Assembly: GCF_003143855.1 (NCBI RefSeq)
Contig: NZ_QFRK01000021.1
Span: forward strand, 37,032-101,031
Direction: 5' to 3'
Origin: Streptomyces sp. NWU339
GTDB taxonomy: Bacteria; Actinomycetota; Actinomycetes; Streptomycetales; Streptomycetaceae
Length of the DNA stretch: 64,000 nt
Part shown: positions 9,746-18,652 of the stretch, in pieces
Layout: each line of letters begins with the position of its first letter
Position numbering within the stretch: position 1 is the stretch's first letter
Program-made: the position numbers and the translations under genes
The notes under the pieces: model-generated
What the model was told of the DNA's origin: nothing
Databases searched by the model: none
Seen by the model: the letters and a program-made list of their open reading frames with translations, nothing else

Positions 9746-10130
9746 GCATCACCGCTTCGAGAAGGGAACGGTCGGGGAGCGCCTGACGGGCGATCGGGGC
9801 GCGCGCCTGCACCAGTTCCGCCGTCAGCATCTCGGTGAGCAGCACGGTCACCACGCTGAACGGCAGGCTGAGATAGGCCGACAGCTCGGCCACGGACAGG
9901 GGGGCGGCACAGAGCCGGAGCAGTGCCGCCTGCTCGGGCGTGGCGGAGGGCGGCGGGTCCTCGACCCGCGCCACGATCAGCGTGACGAGGTCGAGGTTCG
10001 CGCGGTTCCCGTCCGCCCCGGCGACGACGTACAGCCGTTCCGGGTTGGGCAGCTCGCCGTCCTTGGCCTGGGCCGGTTTCGGAGGGGGGCCCTCCCTGGG
10101 GGTGCGCCTCTGGCGTTGCGGAGGCGTCAT
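9726..10130 (-). CDS. Conservon protein CvnC/RarC type (DUF742)
   Basis: Protein of 134 aa with a basic, Pro-rich N terminus (MTPPQRQRRTPREGP) followed by a DUF742 winged-helix-like domain (NPERLYVVAG, LDLVTLIVAR, SVAELSAYLSLP). ATG at 10130 overlaps the stop of the Roadblock gene (ATGA). It is the third member of the conservon. Its biochemical role is not established. Confidence 0.9.
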   Translation of the reverse strand: MTPPQRQRRTPREGPPPKPAQAKDGELPNPERLYVVAGADGNRANLDLVTLIVARVEDPPPSATPEQAALLRLCAAPLSVAELSAYLSLPFSVVTVLLTEMLTAELVQARAPIARQALPDRSLLEAVMHGLQRL

Positions 10131-10534
10131 ACGGTCTGCCCGTTCCGGCGGGGCGGGCTGGTGAGGTGGGCGCCAATGCGGACGACGAGGTCGCGCATCA
10201 TGGCCCCCATCCGCCCGGGTTCGCAGGTCATGTCGGAGAGCACCGCGAGGTAGGCGTTGGCGCCGGCGGCCATCAGGTAGAAGTAGCCGCCGTTGATCTC
10301 GATGATCACCATCTTCATCTCGCCGTCGCTGCACGGGAGTTCCCCGGCGACGGCACCGGCGAGGCTCTGCACGCCGGCGCAGGCCGCGGCGACCCGGTCG
10401 GCGGCGTCCGGCTCGCCGCCGAAGCGGGCGATGCGCAGGCCGTCCGCCGAGAGCACCACGATCATCTCGACGCCGGGTACGCCGTCGGCGAGCTCCTTGA
10501 GCATCCAGTCGAAGTTGGCGCGTTGCTGGATCAC
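10127..10534 (-). CDS. Conservon Roadblock/LC7 protein, CvnB/RarB type
   Basis: Protein of 135 aa with a single Roadblock/LC7 fold (FDWMLKELADGVPGVEMIVV, IIEINGGYFYLMAAG). In conservons it is thought to act as a partner of the GTPase, like MglB with MglA. GTG at 10534 overlaps the TGA of the upstream CvnA gene in a GTGA junction. All four signalling genes overlap, so stoichiometric expression is likely. Confidence 0.92.
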   Translation of the reverse strand: MIQQRANFDWMLKELADGVPGVEMIVVLSADGLRIARFGGEPDAADRVAAACAGVQSLAGAVAGELPCSDGEMKMVIIEINGGYFYLMAAGANAYLAVLSDMTCEPGRMGAMMRDLVVRIGAHLTSPPRRNGQTV

Positions 10535-12165
10535 TTCAGGTCCCCCTCGTCGTCGGCCTCGGTACGGGCCGGTTCGTTGATCAGATGCAGGTACGCGGTC
10601 GGGTTCCGGGTGAAGTCGGTGGGGTGGACGCCGGGTTCGAGGTCCTTCTTCAGACCGTCCCAGAACGCGTCGACCCACAGCCCGGGTTCGCGGTCGTCCT
10701 TCGGCTTCGCGGGCTCGGATTCGGGCGTCGCCCAGGGGGACCGGGCGGTCTCGCCCCGCTCGGCGGCCTCCCGTTCGGCCCGTTCGGCGGCGGCCTGTTC
10801 GGCGTACCGCTGGGACAACGGGGTCTTCACCCGGCTGCGGCGCTGCGGCAGGCCGCCCGCGGTCCACTCGGTGACCACGGGGACCTCGTCCTCCATGGAG
10901 ACGGTGGTGGGGATGGTCGGGCTGGTGGGGCGGCGCTTCTTGGGGGCGCGCTCGGGGCCCGGGAGCGCGTCGATCTGCATGGGCACCGCGGTCGCCCCGA
11001 TGCCGTGGGCGAGGCCGACGCCGGGTTCGGTGGTCATCATGTCGCTCGGCACGATGAGGACGGCGCGGACGCCGCCGTAGGCGGAGGCCCGCAGCGAGAC
11101 CTGCATGTCGTAGCCGGAGCAGAGCCGGCCGATGACGGCGAGGCCCAGGCGCGGGCTCACCCCGAGGTCCTGGAGGTCGACGCCGGCCTTGGCCTGCTCC
11201 AGCTTGGTCTCGATCCGGGTCCGGGCCTGCTCGTCGAGGCTGACCCCGGCGTCCTCGATCTCGATGGCGACGCCGGTCTGCACCTCGATGGCGGTGACGT
11301 GGACCTTGGTGTGGGGCGGCGAGTACCGCGTGGCGTTGTCGAGGAGTTCGGCGACGGCGTGGATGACGGGCTCGACGGAGATGCCCTTGATGTTGACCTT
11401 GGCGATGGACTTCAGGTCGATGCGGCGGTACTCGAGGATGCGGGACATGGCGCCGCGCAGCACGCTGTAGAGGGCGACCGGCTGGGGCCACTGACGTCCG
11501 GGGCGGCCGCCGCCGAGTACGGAGATGGAGTCGGCGAGACGGCCGATCATCGCGGTGCCGTGGTCGATGCGGAGCAGGTCGTCGAAGACCTCGGGGTTGC
11601 GGCCGTGGTCCTCCTCCATCTCCCGCAGTTCCTTGGCCTGCTGATGGACGATCGCCTGGACGCGGCGGGCGATGCTGACGAAGGAGCGCTGGGAGGAGTC
11701 GCGCAGTGCTTCCTCGTCGTCGATGATCTTCAGCATCGTCTTGAGGAGTTTGATCTGGTACTGGGGCAGATCACGCCAGGCCGGGTTGACCTCCTTGAGG
11801 TGGAGAAGCACTTCCCTGGGGGTGTTTCCGCGGTGCAGGAAGTCCAGGGCCTCGGGTACGACGGCGTCCGCGAAGTGCAGCGTCTCCGTGTCGTGGGCGG
11901 CGATCCGCGCCTCCAGATACGCACGGTGACGATCGTGCCCGGCACGCTCGTCCCGCAGGAGTCGGCCGCGGCGTACCGCCTCGGCTGCGGCGGCGGTCAC
12001 CAGCAGGGTGGCGAGGGCGCCGCACGCACCGACGGCGATCCGGGCGGGCTCCGTCACCAGGGCGACGGCGGCTCCGGTTGCCGCGGCCATCAGTATGGCG
12101 GGGATCAACAGCACGCGCGCATAGGGAAGTTCACGGCGAACGGGCGGGGATTGGACACTCACCAT
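10531..12165 (-). CDS. Conservon sensor histidine-kinase-like ATPase, CvnA/RarA type
   Basis: Membrane protein of 544 aa and the first gene of the conservon. Two hydrophobic segments lie near residues 18-60 (VLLIPAILMAAATGAAVAL and GACGALATLLVTAAAAEA) with almost no external loop, followed by a helical region and a GHKL ATPase domain with N-box ELLDNATRYSPP and a degenerate G-box IEDAGVSLDE. A basic, Pro/Glu-rich tail of about 150 residues follows. ATG at 12165 is chosen because the membrane segments start soon after; the frame is open 27 codons upstream. No response regulator is adjacent, as usual for conservons. Confidence 0.9.
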   Translation of the reverse strand: MVSVQSPPVRRELPYARVLLIPAILMAAATGAAVALVTEPARIAVGACGALATLLVTAAAAEAVRRGRLLRDERAGHDRHRAYLEARIAAHDTETLHFADAVVPEALDFLHRGNTPREVLLHLKEVNPAWRDLPQYQIKLLKTMLKIIDDEEALRDSSQRSFVSIARRVQAIVHQQAKELREMEEDHGRNPEVFDDLLRIDHGTAMIGRLADSISVLGGGRPGRQWPQPVALYSVLRGAMSRILEYRRIDLKSIAKVNIKGISVEPVIHAVAELLDNATRYSPPHTKVHVTAIEVQTGVAIEIEDAGVSLDEQARTRIETKLEQAKAGVDLQDLGVSPRLGLAVIGRLCSGYDMQVSLRASAYGGVRAVLIVPSDMMTTEPGVGLAHGIGATAVPMQIDALPGPERAPKKRRPTSPTIPTTVSMEDEVPVVTEWTAGGLPQRRSRVKTPLSQRYAEQAAAERAEREAAERGETARSPWATPESEPAKPKDDREPGLWVDAFWDGLKKDLEPGVHPTDFTRNPTAYLHLINEPARTEADDEGDLK

Positions 12166-12703
12166 GTAGGCCTCTGAAACGAATCGGCTGGTGGTCGGGG
12201 GGACATACGGGAGGTGATGGATCAGGAAACCGCGTAAGACATCCACACAACGGGGAACAAGCGCACGAATTCACCCCAACTCGGTGCGCTGCGGGCGAGC
12301 TTAGTCCGACCGGATCATCGCCGTGTCATATTCAGCGAGTGCCGGAAATGACCAATGGGACAGGAGTACCCTCGGACCCATTTACACGCTGGGATTCCGG
12401 TCGAACACCATGTGTGACGACGCGCGAGCGTGCGGGATTCACTCACCGTGAGGAGTGAAGGGCGCCCGCGCCGCGCGGTGTCGCGAGGAAGGGGCGAGGT
12501 GCCCGGGGCGTGCTCGTCGGAGGAGCCCGCGGTGGTGCCGGGTCCGTGCGGGTCCCGTTTCTGCCCACGGAATCACCACGTCATGCTCCCGGCAGGGGCG
12601 CACCGGACGCAGAAGCCCGGCGCGCACGGAGCGCGCCGGGCTTCACGGCGTACCGGACGGGCCGGTCAGGGCCGGGACCGGGCGGGGTGGAGCGCCGGGA
12701 TGG
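12166..12703. other. Non-coding stretch between conservon and helicase gene
   Basis: This 538-bp stretch holds the promoter region of the leftward conservon (right of 12165) and a strong hairpin at 12612-12644 beyond the helicase stop. It contains AT-richer patches near 12240-12390, unlike the flanking coding sequence. Open frames through it lack family resemblance and continue antisense into the helicase gene. No RNA gene was recognised. Confidence 0.5.
12612..12644 (-). terminator. Terminator hairpin after helicase gene
   Basis: A perfect 14-bp stem (GAAGCCCGGCGCGC and its complement) with a 5-base loop lies 60 bp beyond the helicase stop codon. There is no long T run, which is usual in Streptomyces. 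Confidence 0.75.
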
Positions 12704-15514
12704 TCAGCCCACGGACGAGTAGGCCACCACTCCCCTCAGCAGCGCGTCCACCGCCCTGCGGGCGTTCTTCGCGACCGTCGAGCCCTCCACCGCCGGTGCA
12801 GCGGCCGAGATCTGGCCCAGCACGTCGATGACCTGCTTGCACCAGCGCACGAAGTCCCCCGCCGGCATCTCCGCCTCGCGCAGCACCTCGTCGAGGCCCT
12901 TGCCGGACGCCCACATGTAGGCGGCCCAGGCGAAGCCGAGGTCGGGCTCGCGCTGTCCCACGCCCTCGGTCTGGGTGATCCGGAAGTCCTCCTCCAGGGC
13001 GTCGAGGCGCCCCCAGATGCGGACCATCTCACCGAGCGCGGCCTTCGCCTTGCCGGTGGGCACCTTGGGCGCCATCGCGTCGTCGCTGACCCGGGCCTCG
13101 TACACCAGTGCCGAGACACAGGCGGCCAGTTCGGCCGGACTCAGCTGCTCCCAGACGCCCTCGCGCAGGCATTCGCTGGCCAGCAGGTCGAGTTCGCCGT
13201 ACAGCCGGGCGAGCCGCTTGCCGTGCTCGGTGACCTCGTCGCCCCGCAGATAGTCCAACTCGGTCAGCAGGGCGACGATGCGGTCGAAGGTGCGGGCGAT
13301 GGTGTTCGTCCGGCCCTCGATGCGCCGCTCCAGCTGCGCGGTGTCCCGCCGCAGCCGGTGGTAGCGCTCGGCCCAGCGGGCGTGGTCCTCCCGGTCGTCG
13401 CAGCCGTGGCACGGATGCGCCCGGATCTCCTTGCGCAGCCGGGTGATCTCCCGGTCGTCGGCCGCCTGGGAACGCCGCTTGCGGTGCCGATCCGGCACGA
13501 TGTGCCCGGCCTTGGTGCGCAGGGCGGACGCCAGGTCCCGACGGGACTGCGGTGAGCGCGCGTTGAACGACTTCGGGATGCGCATCCGCTCCAGCGCCTC
13601 GACGGGCACCGGGAAGTCGATCGACGCCAGCCGCTTGACCTGCCGCTCCGCGGTCAGCACCAGGGGGCGCGGGCCGTCGTGGTACTCGACGCCGCGCTGG
13701 CCGCCCGCACGGCCCGCGGGCAGTCCCGGGTCGAGGACCAGCGCCAGTCCCGCGTACTTGCCGGTGGGCACGTGGATGACGTCACCGGGCTTGAGCTTCT
13801 CCAGCGCGACGGCCGCCTCCGCGCGCCGCTGCGCCACGCCCTCGCGGGCCAGCTCCGTCTCCCGGTCCTTGAGCTCGCGGCGCAGCCGCGCGTACTCCTC
13901 GAAGTCACCGAGGTGGCAGGTCATGGAGGCCTGGTAGCCCTCGAGGCCCTCCTCGTTGCGCTGCACCTGCCGCGAGATGCCGACCACCGACTTGTCCGCC
14001 TGGAACTGCGCGAACGACGTCTCCAGCAGCTCGCGCGAGCGGTGCCGGCCGAACTGCTCGACCAGGTTGACCGCCATGTTGTACGACGGCTTGAAGCTGG
14101 ACCGCAGCGGATACGTACGCGTGCCGGCCAGTCCCGCGAGGTGTTCGGGGTTCATGCCGCGCTGCCACAGCACGACCGCGTGGCCCTCGACGTCGATGCC
14201 GCGCCGGCCGGCCCGGCCGGTCAACTGGGTGTACTCGCCGGGGGTGATGTCGGCGTGCTGCTCGCCGTTCCACTTGACGAGCTTCTCCAGCACCACCGAG
14301 CGGGCGGGCATGTTGATGCCGAGGGCGAGGGTCTCGGTCGCGAAGACCGCCTTGACCAGGCCGCGGACGAACAGTTCCTCGACGACCTCCTTGAACGTCG
14401 GCAGCATGCCCGCGTGGTGGGCCGCGATGCCGCGCTCCAGGCCCTCCAGCCACTCGTAGTAGCCGAGGACGTGCAGGTCCTCGGCCGGAATGGAGGCGGT
14501 GCGCTCCTCGACGAGGGAGCGGACCTGCTCCCGCGCCTGGTCGTCGTTGAGCCTGAGGCCCGCGTACAGGCACTGCTGGACGGCGGCCTCGCAGGCGGCA
14601 CGGCTGAAGATGAAGGTGATGGCGGGCAGCAGTCCCTGGGCGTCGAGCCGCTCGATCACCTCGGGGCGGCCCGGTGTCCAGACCCGTGAGCGCTGTCTGC
14701 GCTCACGCTCCCGGTCCGCCTCACGCATGGCGCGGCCGCGGCGCCGGTCGCCCCACGACGGGCGGGTGGCCTCCATCCGGGCCATCCGCACGAGGTCGGG
14801 GTTCACGGCCTTCTTGTGGCCCTCGCCCTCCTCGAACAGGTCGTAGATCCGGCGCCCGGCAAGCACGTGCTGGAACAACGGCACGGGCCGGTGCTCGGAG
14901 ACGATCACCTCGGTGTCGCCGCGGACGGTGTCCAGCCAGTCGCCGAACTCCTCGGCGTTCGACACCGTCGCCGACAGTGACACCAGGGTCACCGACTCGG
15001 GGAGGTGGATGATCACTTCCTCCCAGACGGCGCCCCGGAAGCGGTCGGAGAGGTAGTGCACCTCGTCCATGACCACGTACCCGAGGCCGAGGAGCGTCTG
15101 CGAGCCCGCGTACAGCATGTTCCGCAGCACCTCGGTGGTCATCACGACCACGGGGGCTCCGGAGTTGACGCTGTTGTCGCCGGTGAGCAGACCGACCTTG
15201 TCGGTGCCGTAACGGCGGCACAGATCGGTGTACTTCTGGTTCGAGAGCGCCTTGATGGGCGTCGTGTAGAAGCACTTCTTGCCCTGCTGGAGGGCGAGGT
15301 GGACGGCGAACTCGCCGACGATCGTCTTGCCGGAGCCGGTGGGCGCGGCCACCAGCACGCCCTTCCCCGCTTCGAGCGCCTGGCAGGCCTCGATCTGGAA
15401 GGGGTCGAGGCCGAAGTCGTACATCTCGCGGAAGGAGGCGAGTGCGGTGGCCTGCTCGGCAGCGCGCCTGCGTGCTGCCGCATACCGCTCGGCCGGTGAG
15501 AGATCCTCTGTCAT
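12704..15514 (-). CDS. helY: DEAD/DEAH-box RNA helicase, HelY/Mtr4-like
   Basis: Superfamily 2 helicase of 936 aa. Motif I is APTGSGKT (57-64), motif II is DEVH, motif III is SLSATVS, and motif VI is TGRAGRRG, in the Ski2/Mtr4/HelY arrangement with a long C-terminal region (DSHCT-like). The family remodels RNA; the exact actinobacterial role is uncertain. ATG at 15514 begins MTEDLSPAERY; the frame is open 40 codons further upstream. As in mycobacteria, it lies downstream of pafBC and tatAC. An 85-bp gap separates it from the diacylglycerol-kinase-like gene. Confidence 0.92.
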   Translation of the reverse strand: MTEDLSPAERYAAARRRAAEQATALASFREMYDFGLDPFQIEACQALEAGKGVLVAAPTGSGKTIVGEFAVHLALQQGKKCFYTTPIKALSNQKYTDLCRRYGTDKVGLLTGDNSVNSGAPVVVMTTEVLRNMLYAGSQTLLGLGYVVMDEVHYLSDRFRGAVWEEVIIHLPESVTLVSLSATVSNAEEFGDWLDTVRGDTEVIVSEHRPVPLFQHVLAGRRIYDLFEEGEGHKKAVNPDLVRMARMEATRPSWGDRRRGRAMREADRERERRQRSRVWTPGRPEVIERLDAQGLLPAITFIFSRAACEAAVQQCLYAGLRLNDDQAREQVRSLVEERTASIPAEDLHVLGYYEWLEGLERGIAAHHAGMLPTFKEVVEELFVRGLVKAVFATETLALGINMPARSVVLEKLVKWNGEQHADITPGEYTQLTGRAGRRGIDVEGHAVVLWQRGMNPEHLAGLAGTRTYPLRSSFKPSYNMAVNLVEQFGRHRSRELLETSFAQFQADKSVVGISRQVQRNEEGLEGYQASMTCHLGDFEEYARLRRELKDRETELAREGVAQRRAEAAVALEKLKPGDVIHVPTGKYAGLALVLDPGLPAGRAGGQRGVEYHDGPRPLVLTAERQVKRLASIDFPVPVEALERMRIPKSFNARSPQSRRDLASALRTKAGHIVPDRHRKRRSQAADDREITRLRKEIRAHPCHGCDDREDHARWAERYHRLRRDTAQLERRIEGRTNTIARTFDRIVALLTELDYLRGDEVTEHGKRLARLYGELDLLASECLREGVWEQLSPAELAACVSALVYEARVSDDAMAPKVPTGKAKAALGEMVRIWGRLDALEEDFRITQTEGVGQREPDLGFAWAAYMWASGKGLDEVLREAEMPAGDFVRWCKQVIDVLGQISAAAPAVEGSTVAKNARRAVDALLRGVVAYSSVG

Positions 15515-15599
15515 CGTGCTCTCGAGCGTACCGGGCCGCACTGACAACAGGACGATCATTATCCGGATCCGTTCCCGTCGGGCCCGCGGTACGCCCAGC

Positions 15600-16490
15600 T
15601 CAGGGGCCCACGACCCGTACCGCGCCACGGACACAGCGCGCGGTCAGCGGCAGCGGCCCGACCGGCTCGCCGTCCGCGTATCCGGTGACCTCCTCGGCCG
15701 CCAGCTCCACCCGCGACGCCCGGAACACGCTGACCTCGGGAAGGTGGACGTGGGTGCCCCGGTACACCGTCGGGAACACCCGCAGCAGCCTGGCCCGGCC
15801 GCAGTCACCGACCACGGTGACGTCGAACAGCCCGTCCGTGAGGTCGGCGCCGGGGCAGATCCGCATGCCGCCGCCGTACGACGCCCCGTTGCCGACGGCG
15901 ACCAGCGTCGCCTCGATCTCGCGGACCTCGCCGTCGTCGAGGGTGATCCGGTACGGGATCGGGCGCAGCGCCGCGAGCTCGGCGACGACGGCGAGGTCGT
16001 ACTTGAAGCGCCCCGCCGGCAGCCGCATCCGGTTGCCGCGGTCGTTGACCCGGGAGTCGAACCCGGAGGCGAGGACGGCGCCGAACCAGCGGTCGCCGAC
16101 CCGTCCCAGGTCGATGTCGCGCACCCGTCCGCACTTGAGGGCGTCGGCGATCATCCGGCCCGCGGCGGCCGGTTCCCGCAGGGGCATGCCCAGCGAGCGG
16201 GCGAAGTCGTTGCCGGTGCCGACGGCGATCAGGCCGAGCGGGGTGCCGGTCCCGACGACGGCCTGCAGGGCCAGGTTCACCATGCCGTCCCCGCCGACGG
16301 CGATCAGGGCGCCGGTGCCCTCCTCGACGGCGCCCCGAGCGCGGGCGAGCGCGTCCGCCGCGTCCTCGCCGAGAACGGTCCGCACGGAGAAACCGGCCGC
16401 ACGCAACGCGGAAGCGGCCGGTCGCGCCGCACGGGCGCCCCGGCCGCGACCCGCGGTGGGGTTGACGAAGAGGGTGATCTCGCTGGTCAC
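15600..16490 (-). CDS. Diacylglycerol/sphingosine kinase-family lipid kinase
   Basis: Protein of 296 aa with the DAGK catalytic fold: FVNPTAGRGRG near the start, the GGDGMVN nucleotide-binding loop (about 85-91) and GTGNDFARSLG. It probably phosphorylates a lipid alcohol at the membrane; the substrate is not defined by sequence. GTG start at 16490. The gene follows tatC by 31 bp and is probably in the same transcript. Confidence 0.9.
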   Translation of the reverse strand: MTSEITLFVNPTAGRGRGARAARPAASALRAAGFSVRTVLGEDAADALARARGAVEEGTGALIAVGGDGMVNLALQAVVGTGTPLGLIAVGTGNDFARSLGMPLREPAAAGRMIADALKCGRVRDIDLGRVGDRWFGAVLASGFDSRVNDRGNRMRLPAGRFKYDLAVVAELAALRPIPYRITLDDGEVREIEATLVAVGNGASYGGGMRICPGADLTDGLFDVTVVGDCGRARLLRVFPTVYRGTHVHLPEVSVFRASRVELAAEEVTGYADGEPVGPLPLTARCVRGAVRVVGP

Positions 16491-16521
16491 GGAAGTGACC
16501 TTACGAGCTTCGACCCGGTCC

Positions 16522-17475
16522 TCAGGTCACGTCGTCATAACCGTTGACCCGGTCCGTTCCCCCCTGCTCGGGCAGGGCGCGCCGGGCCGAGACGGGTTCG
16601 ACCTCGCCGATGTCCTCGGGGGTGAGGTCCAGCTCGGAGGCCTCGTCGTCGGCGGGGCCCATCGCCTCCAGGCGGCGCCTGCGGCGGTCGTTGAACAGGG
16701 AGACGCCGACGGCACCGAAGTACAGGATCCAGATCGGCGCGGCGAGCATGATCATGGTCAGCGGGTCCGTACTGGGGGTGGCGAGGGCCGCGAACAACGT
16801 GATGCCCATGATCATGCCGCGCCACCAGCCGAGCATGCGCTTGCCGGTCAGCACCCCGCTGAAGTTGAGCATGACCAGCAGCAGCGGCAGCTCGAAGGAG
16901 AGGCCGAAGACGACCACCATGCGCGTGACGAGGTCGAGCAGGTCGTCGAGCGGCAGCAGGTTGTCGACGCCGAACGGCGTGAACTCGATGAGCACCTTCG
17001 CCGTGGTCGGCAGCACCCGGTAGGCGAAGTAGGCACCGCCCAGGAAGAGCGGGAAGCCCGTGGCGACGAACCCGTAGGCGTACTTCTTCTCGTGCTTGTG
17101 CAGTCCGGGGGCGACGAAGGACCACAACTGGTACAGCCAGACCGGCGAGGCCAGTACGACACCGGCCGTCAGGGAGACCTTCAGCGCCAGCGTGAACGGC
17201 GTGAGCAGGCCGTTGATCGTGATCATCGCGCACGGCTGCTCCTTGGCCTGCGTCGAGCGGGCCAGTTCCTCGAAGGACTGGCCGCATCCGACCGACTTGA
17301 GCACCGGTTCGGTGAAGAAGTTGATGATGTCGTAGTAGAAGAAGGCCGCGCCGATCGTCACCAGGACGATGCCCAGCAGCGCCTTCGCGAGCCGGTTGCG
17401 GAGTTCACGAAGATGCTCCGCGAGGGGCATCCGTCCCTCGGGATCCCTCTCCTGCTTGCGGGCAGACTTGAGCAA
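16522..17475 (-). CDS. tatC: Twin-arginine translocase subunit TatC
   Basis: Integral membrane receptor that binds twin-arginine signal peptides and exports folded proteins. The family motif MPLAEHLRELRNRL is near residue 16, six membrane helices follow, and the cytoplasmic C-terminal tail is acidic. The listed start is TTG at 17475; ATG at 17430 would begin exactly at MPLAEHL and is a serious alternative because no good ribosome binding site precedes the TTG. It lies 48 bp after tatA. tatB is not in this window. Confidence 0.93.
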   Translation of the reverse strand: MLKSARKQERDPEGRMPLAEHLRELRNRLAKALLGIVLVTIGAAFFYYDIINFFTEPVLKSVGCGQSFEELARSTQAKEQPCAMITINGLLTPFTLALKVSLTAGVVLASPVWLYQLWSFVAPGLHKHEKKYAYGFVATGFPLFLGGAYFAYRVLPTTAKVLIEFTPFGVDNLLPLDDLLDLVTRMVVVFGLSFELPLLLVMLNFSGVLTGKRMLGWWRGMIMGITLFAALATPSTDPLTMIMLAAPIWILYFGAVGVSLFNDRRRRRLEAMGPADDEASELDLTPEDIGEVEPVSARRALPEQGGTDRVNGYDDVT

Positions 17476-17523
17476 CCCACGTTCCCATCTCGTGCGGCGG
17501 GCCGGAGATCGTCCGGCCCTGCG

Positions 17524-17817
17524 TCAGCGCTTGGTCGTGTCCGTCGGCTCCGTGACGGGACGGGAGCTGGTCACGTCACCGGGGGCGGCCTGGATGGTGC
17601 GCTGCGCCGAGGACTCGTCGCCGGGGGCGGGCGGGTCGGCGGGGGCGGAGGACTTGTCCCCCTTGTCCTCCTTCATGGCCTTCGCCTCGCTCTTGAGGAT
17701 GCGGGCGGACTTGCCGAGGGACCGCGCCATGTCCGGAAGCTTCTTCGCACCGAACAGCAGGATGACGACGACGAGGATGAGAATGATCTCGGGGGTGCCG
17801 ATCTTGCCACCGAACAT
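17524..17817 (-). CDS. tatA: Twin-arginine translocase subunit TatA
   Basis: Small membrane protein of 97 aa: one N-terminal hydrophobic helix (EIILILVVVILLFGAKKLPD), then the conserved amphipathic helix (LPDMARSLGKSARILKSEAK) and a polar tail. The FGAKKLP hinge is the TatA/E signature. TatA oligomers form the export conduit with TatC, encoded immediately downstream. ATG at 17817 follows GAAGG. Confidence 0.95.
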   Translation of the reverse strand: MFGGKIGTPEIILILVVVILLFGAKKLPDMARSLGKSARILKSEAKAMKEDKGDKSSAPADPPAPGDESSAQRTIQAAPGDVTSSRPVTEPTDTTKR

Positions 17818-18068
17818 AAGTGTTTACCTTCTCACCGAGGCTGCTGGGGGGTGGGTGCTGTTGTGCCCGACCGTACGACCGTTCAGACACGCGTCCGACG
17901 ATCGCGTTGCCAGCGATCGTAACGCTCAGGGGTGAACGTGAGGCTATCCCCGTGCGTACTCCCGTCCGCGGTCCGGGCCTCGTTCTCCGGGCCGCGGTCA
18001 GCCAGCGTACCCGCCCGCGTCGGCAGGGTGACAGGGCGAAGCGGCCAGGAGGGCGGTCCGGGCACCGG

Positions 18069-18290
18069 TCAGAGGGCCTCCGCGGAACGGGCCGCGCCGG
18101 TCGCCGCCCGCTCCAGGTCCTCCGCGGCCCGGCTGATGCGCCGCGCCGATTCACCGACCTGTCTGCCGAGCCGCTCCGCCTCGACGAAGACCCGTACGGC
18201 GAACACCCCGAGCACCACAAGACCCAGGAACCCCACAGCAACCGCGAACATCGGCCAGAACATGGGGTCGAGCCTAGACCGTCCCGCCAC
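18069..18290 (-). CDS. Small membrane protein with amphipathic tail, unknown function
   Basis: Up to 73 aa: a single hydrophobic helix (MFAVAVGFLGLVVLGVFAV) followed by a charged, probably helical cytoplasmic tail (RLGRQVGESARRISRAAEDL). The layout recalls a TatA/B-like protein, but the FG-hinge is absent and I do not call it one. Start is either GTG at 18290 or ATG at 18263; the latter begins one residue before FWPMF. It lies between the zinc-ribbon gene and tatA on the same strand. Confidence 0.65.
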   Translation of the reverse strand: MAGRSRLDPMFWPMFAVAVGFLGLVVLGVFAVRVFVEAERLGRQVGESARRISRAAEDLERAATGAARSAEAL

Positions 18291-18297
18291 GGAGGTC

Positions 18298-18591
18298 CTA
18301 CGCGGTGGAGTGCAGCCGCAGGGTGCTGACCCCGCCGCCGGTGAGCAGTTCGACGACCCGCTCCCCGGCCGGCTTGCGGACCGCGGTCTCGCACGCCGGG
18401 CAGGTGAACGAGTAGAAGGTGGTCCGTCTGCTGGCGCCTATGACCAGACGCAGCGCGCTCGCGGCGAGCTCGAAACGCCCCCTGCAGTCCGGGCAGCCCG
18501 CCCGGAACACGACCGGCGCCACGCTTCTCATCCCGGAGAACGCGGACGCCACCGTCATGCCCCGAACACCAGAGGTCGCCGACTCGCTCAC
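18298..18591 (-). CDS. Small zinc-ribbon protein, unknown function
   Basis: Protein of about 97 aa with two CxxC pairs, GCPDCRGRF and FTCPACETAV, spaced about 25 residues apart as in a zinc ribbon. GTG at 18591 follows GAGGACT. It is located between pafC and the small membrane gene, a position conserved in Streptomyces as far as I recall. No characterised function. Confidence 0.7.
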   Translation of the reverse strand: MSESATSGVRGMTVASAFSGMRSVAPVVFRAGCPDCRGRFELAASALRLVIGASRRTTFYSFTCPACETAVRKPAGERVVELLTGGGVSTLRLHSTA

Positions 18592-18652
18592 AGTCCTCGC
18601 TCCTGCCTGTCGTCCTGCCCGCCCCGGACCACGCGTACGGCGCGCGGTCCGC

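Noticed and set aside
12430..12831. Possible rightward gene between conservon and helicase
   Set aside because: The frame crosses the terminator hairpin and ends antisense to the helicase C terminus; no conserved motif.
18069..18290. Second TatA/TatB gene
   Set aside because: One helix plus charged tail is similar in layout, but the conserved FG hinge and amphipathic helix signature are missing.
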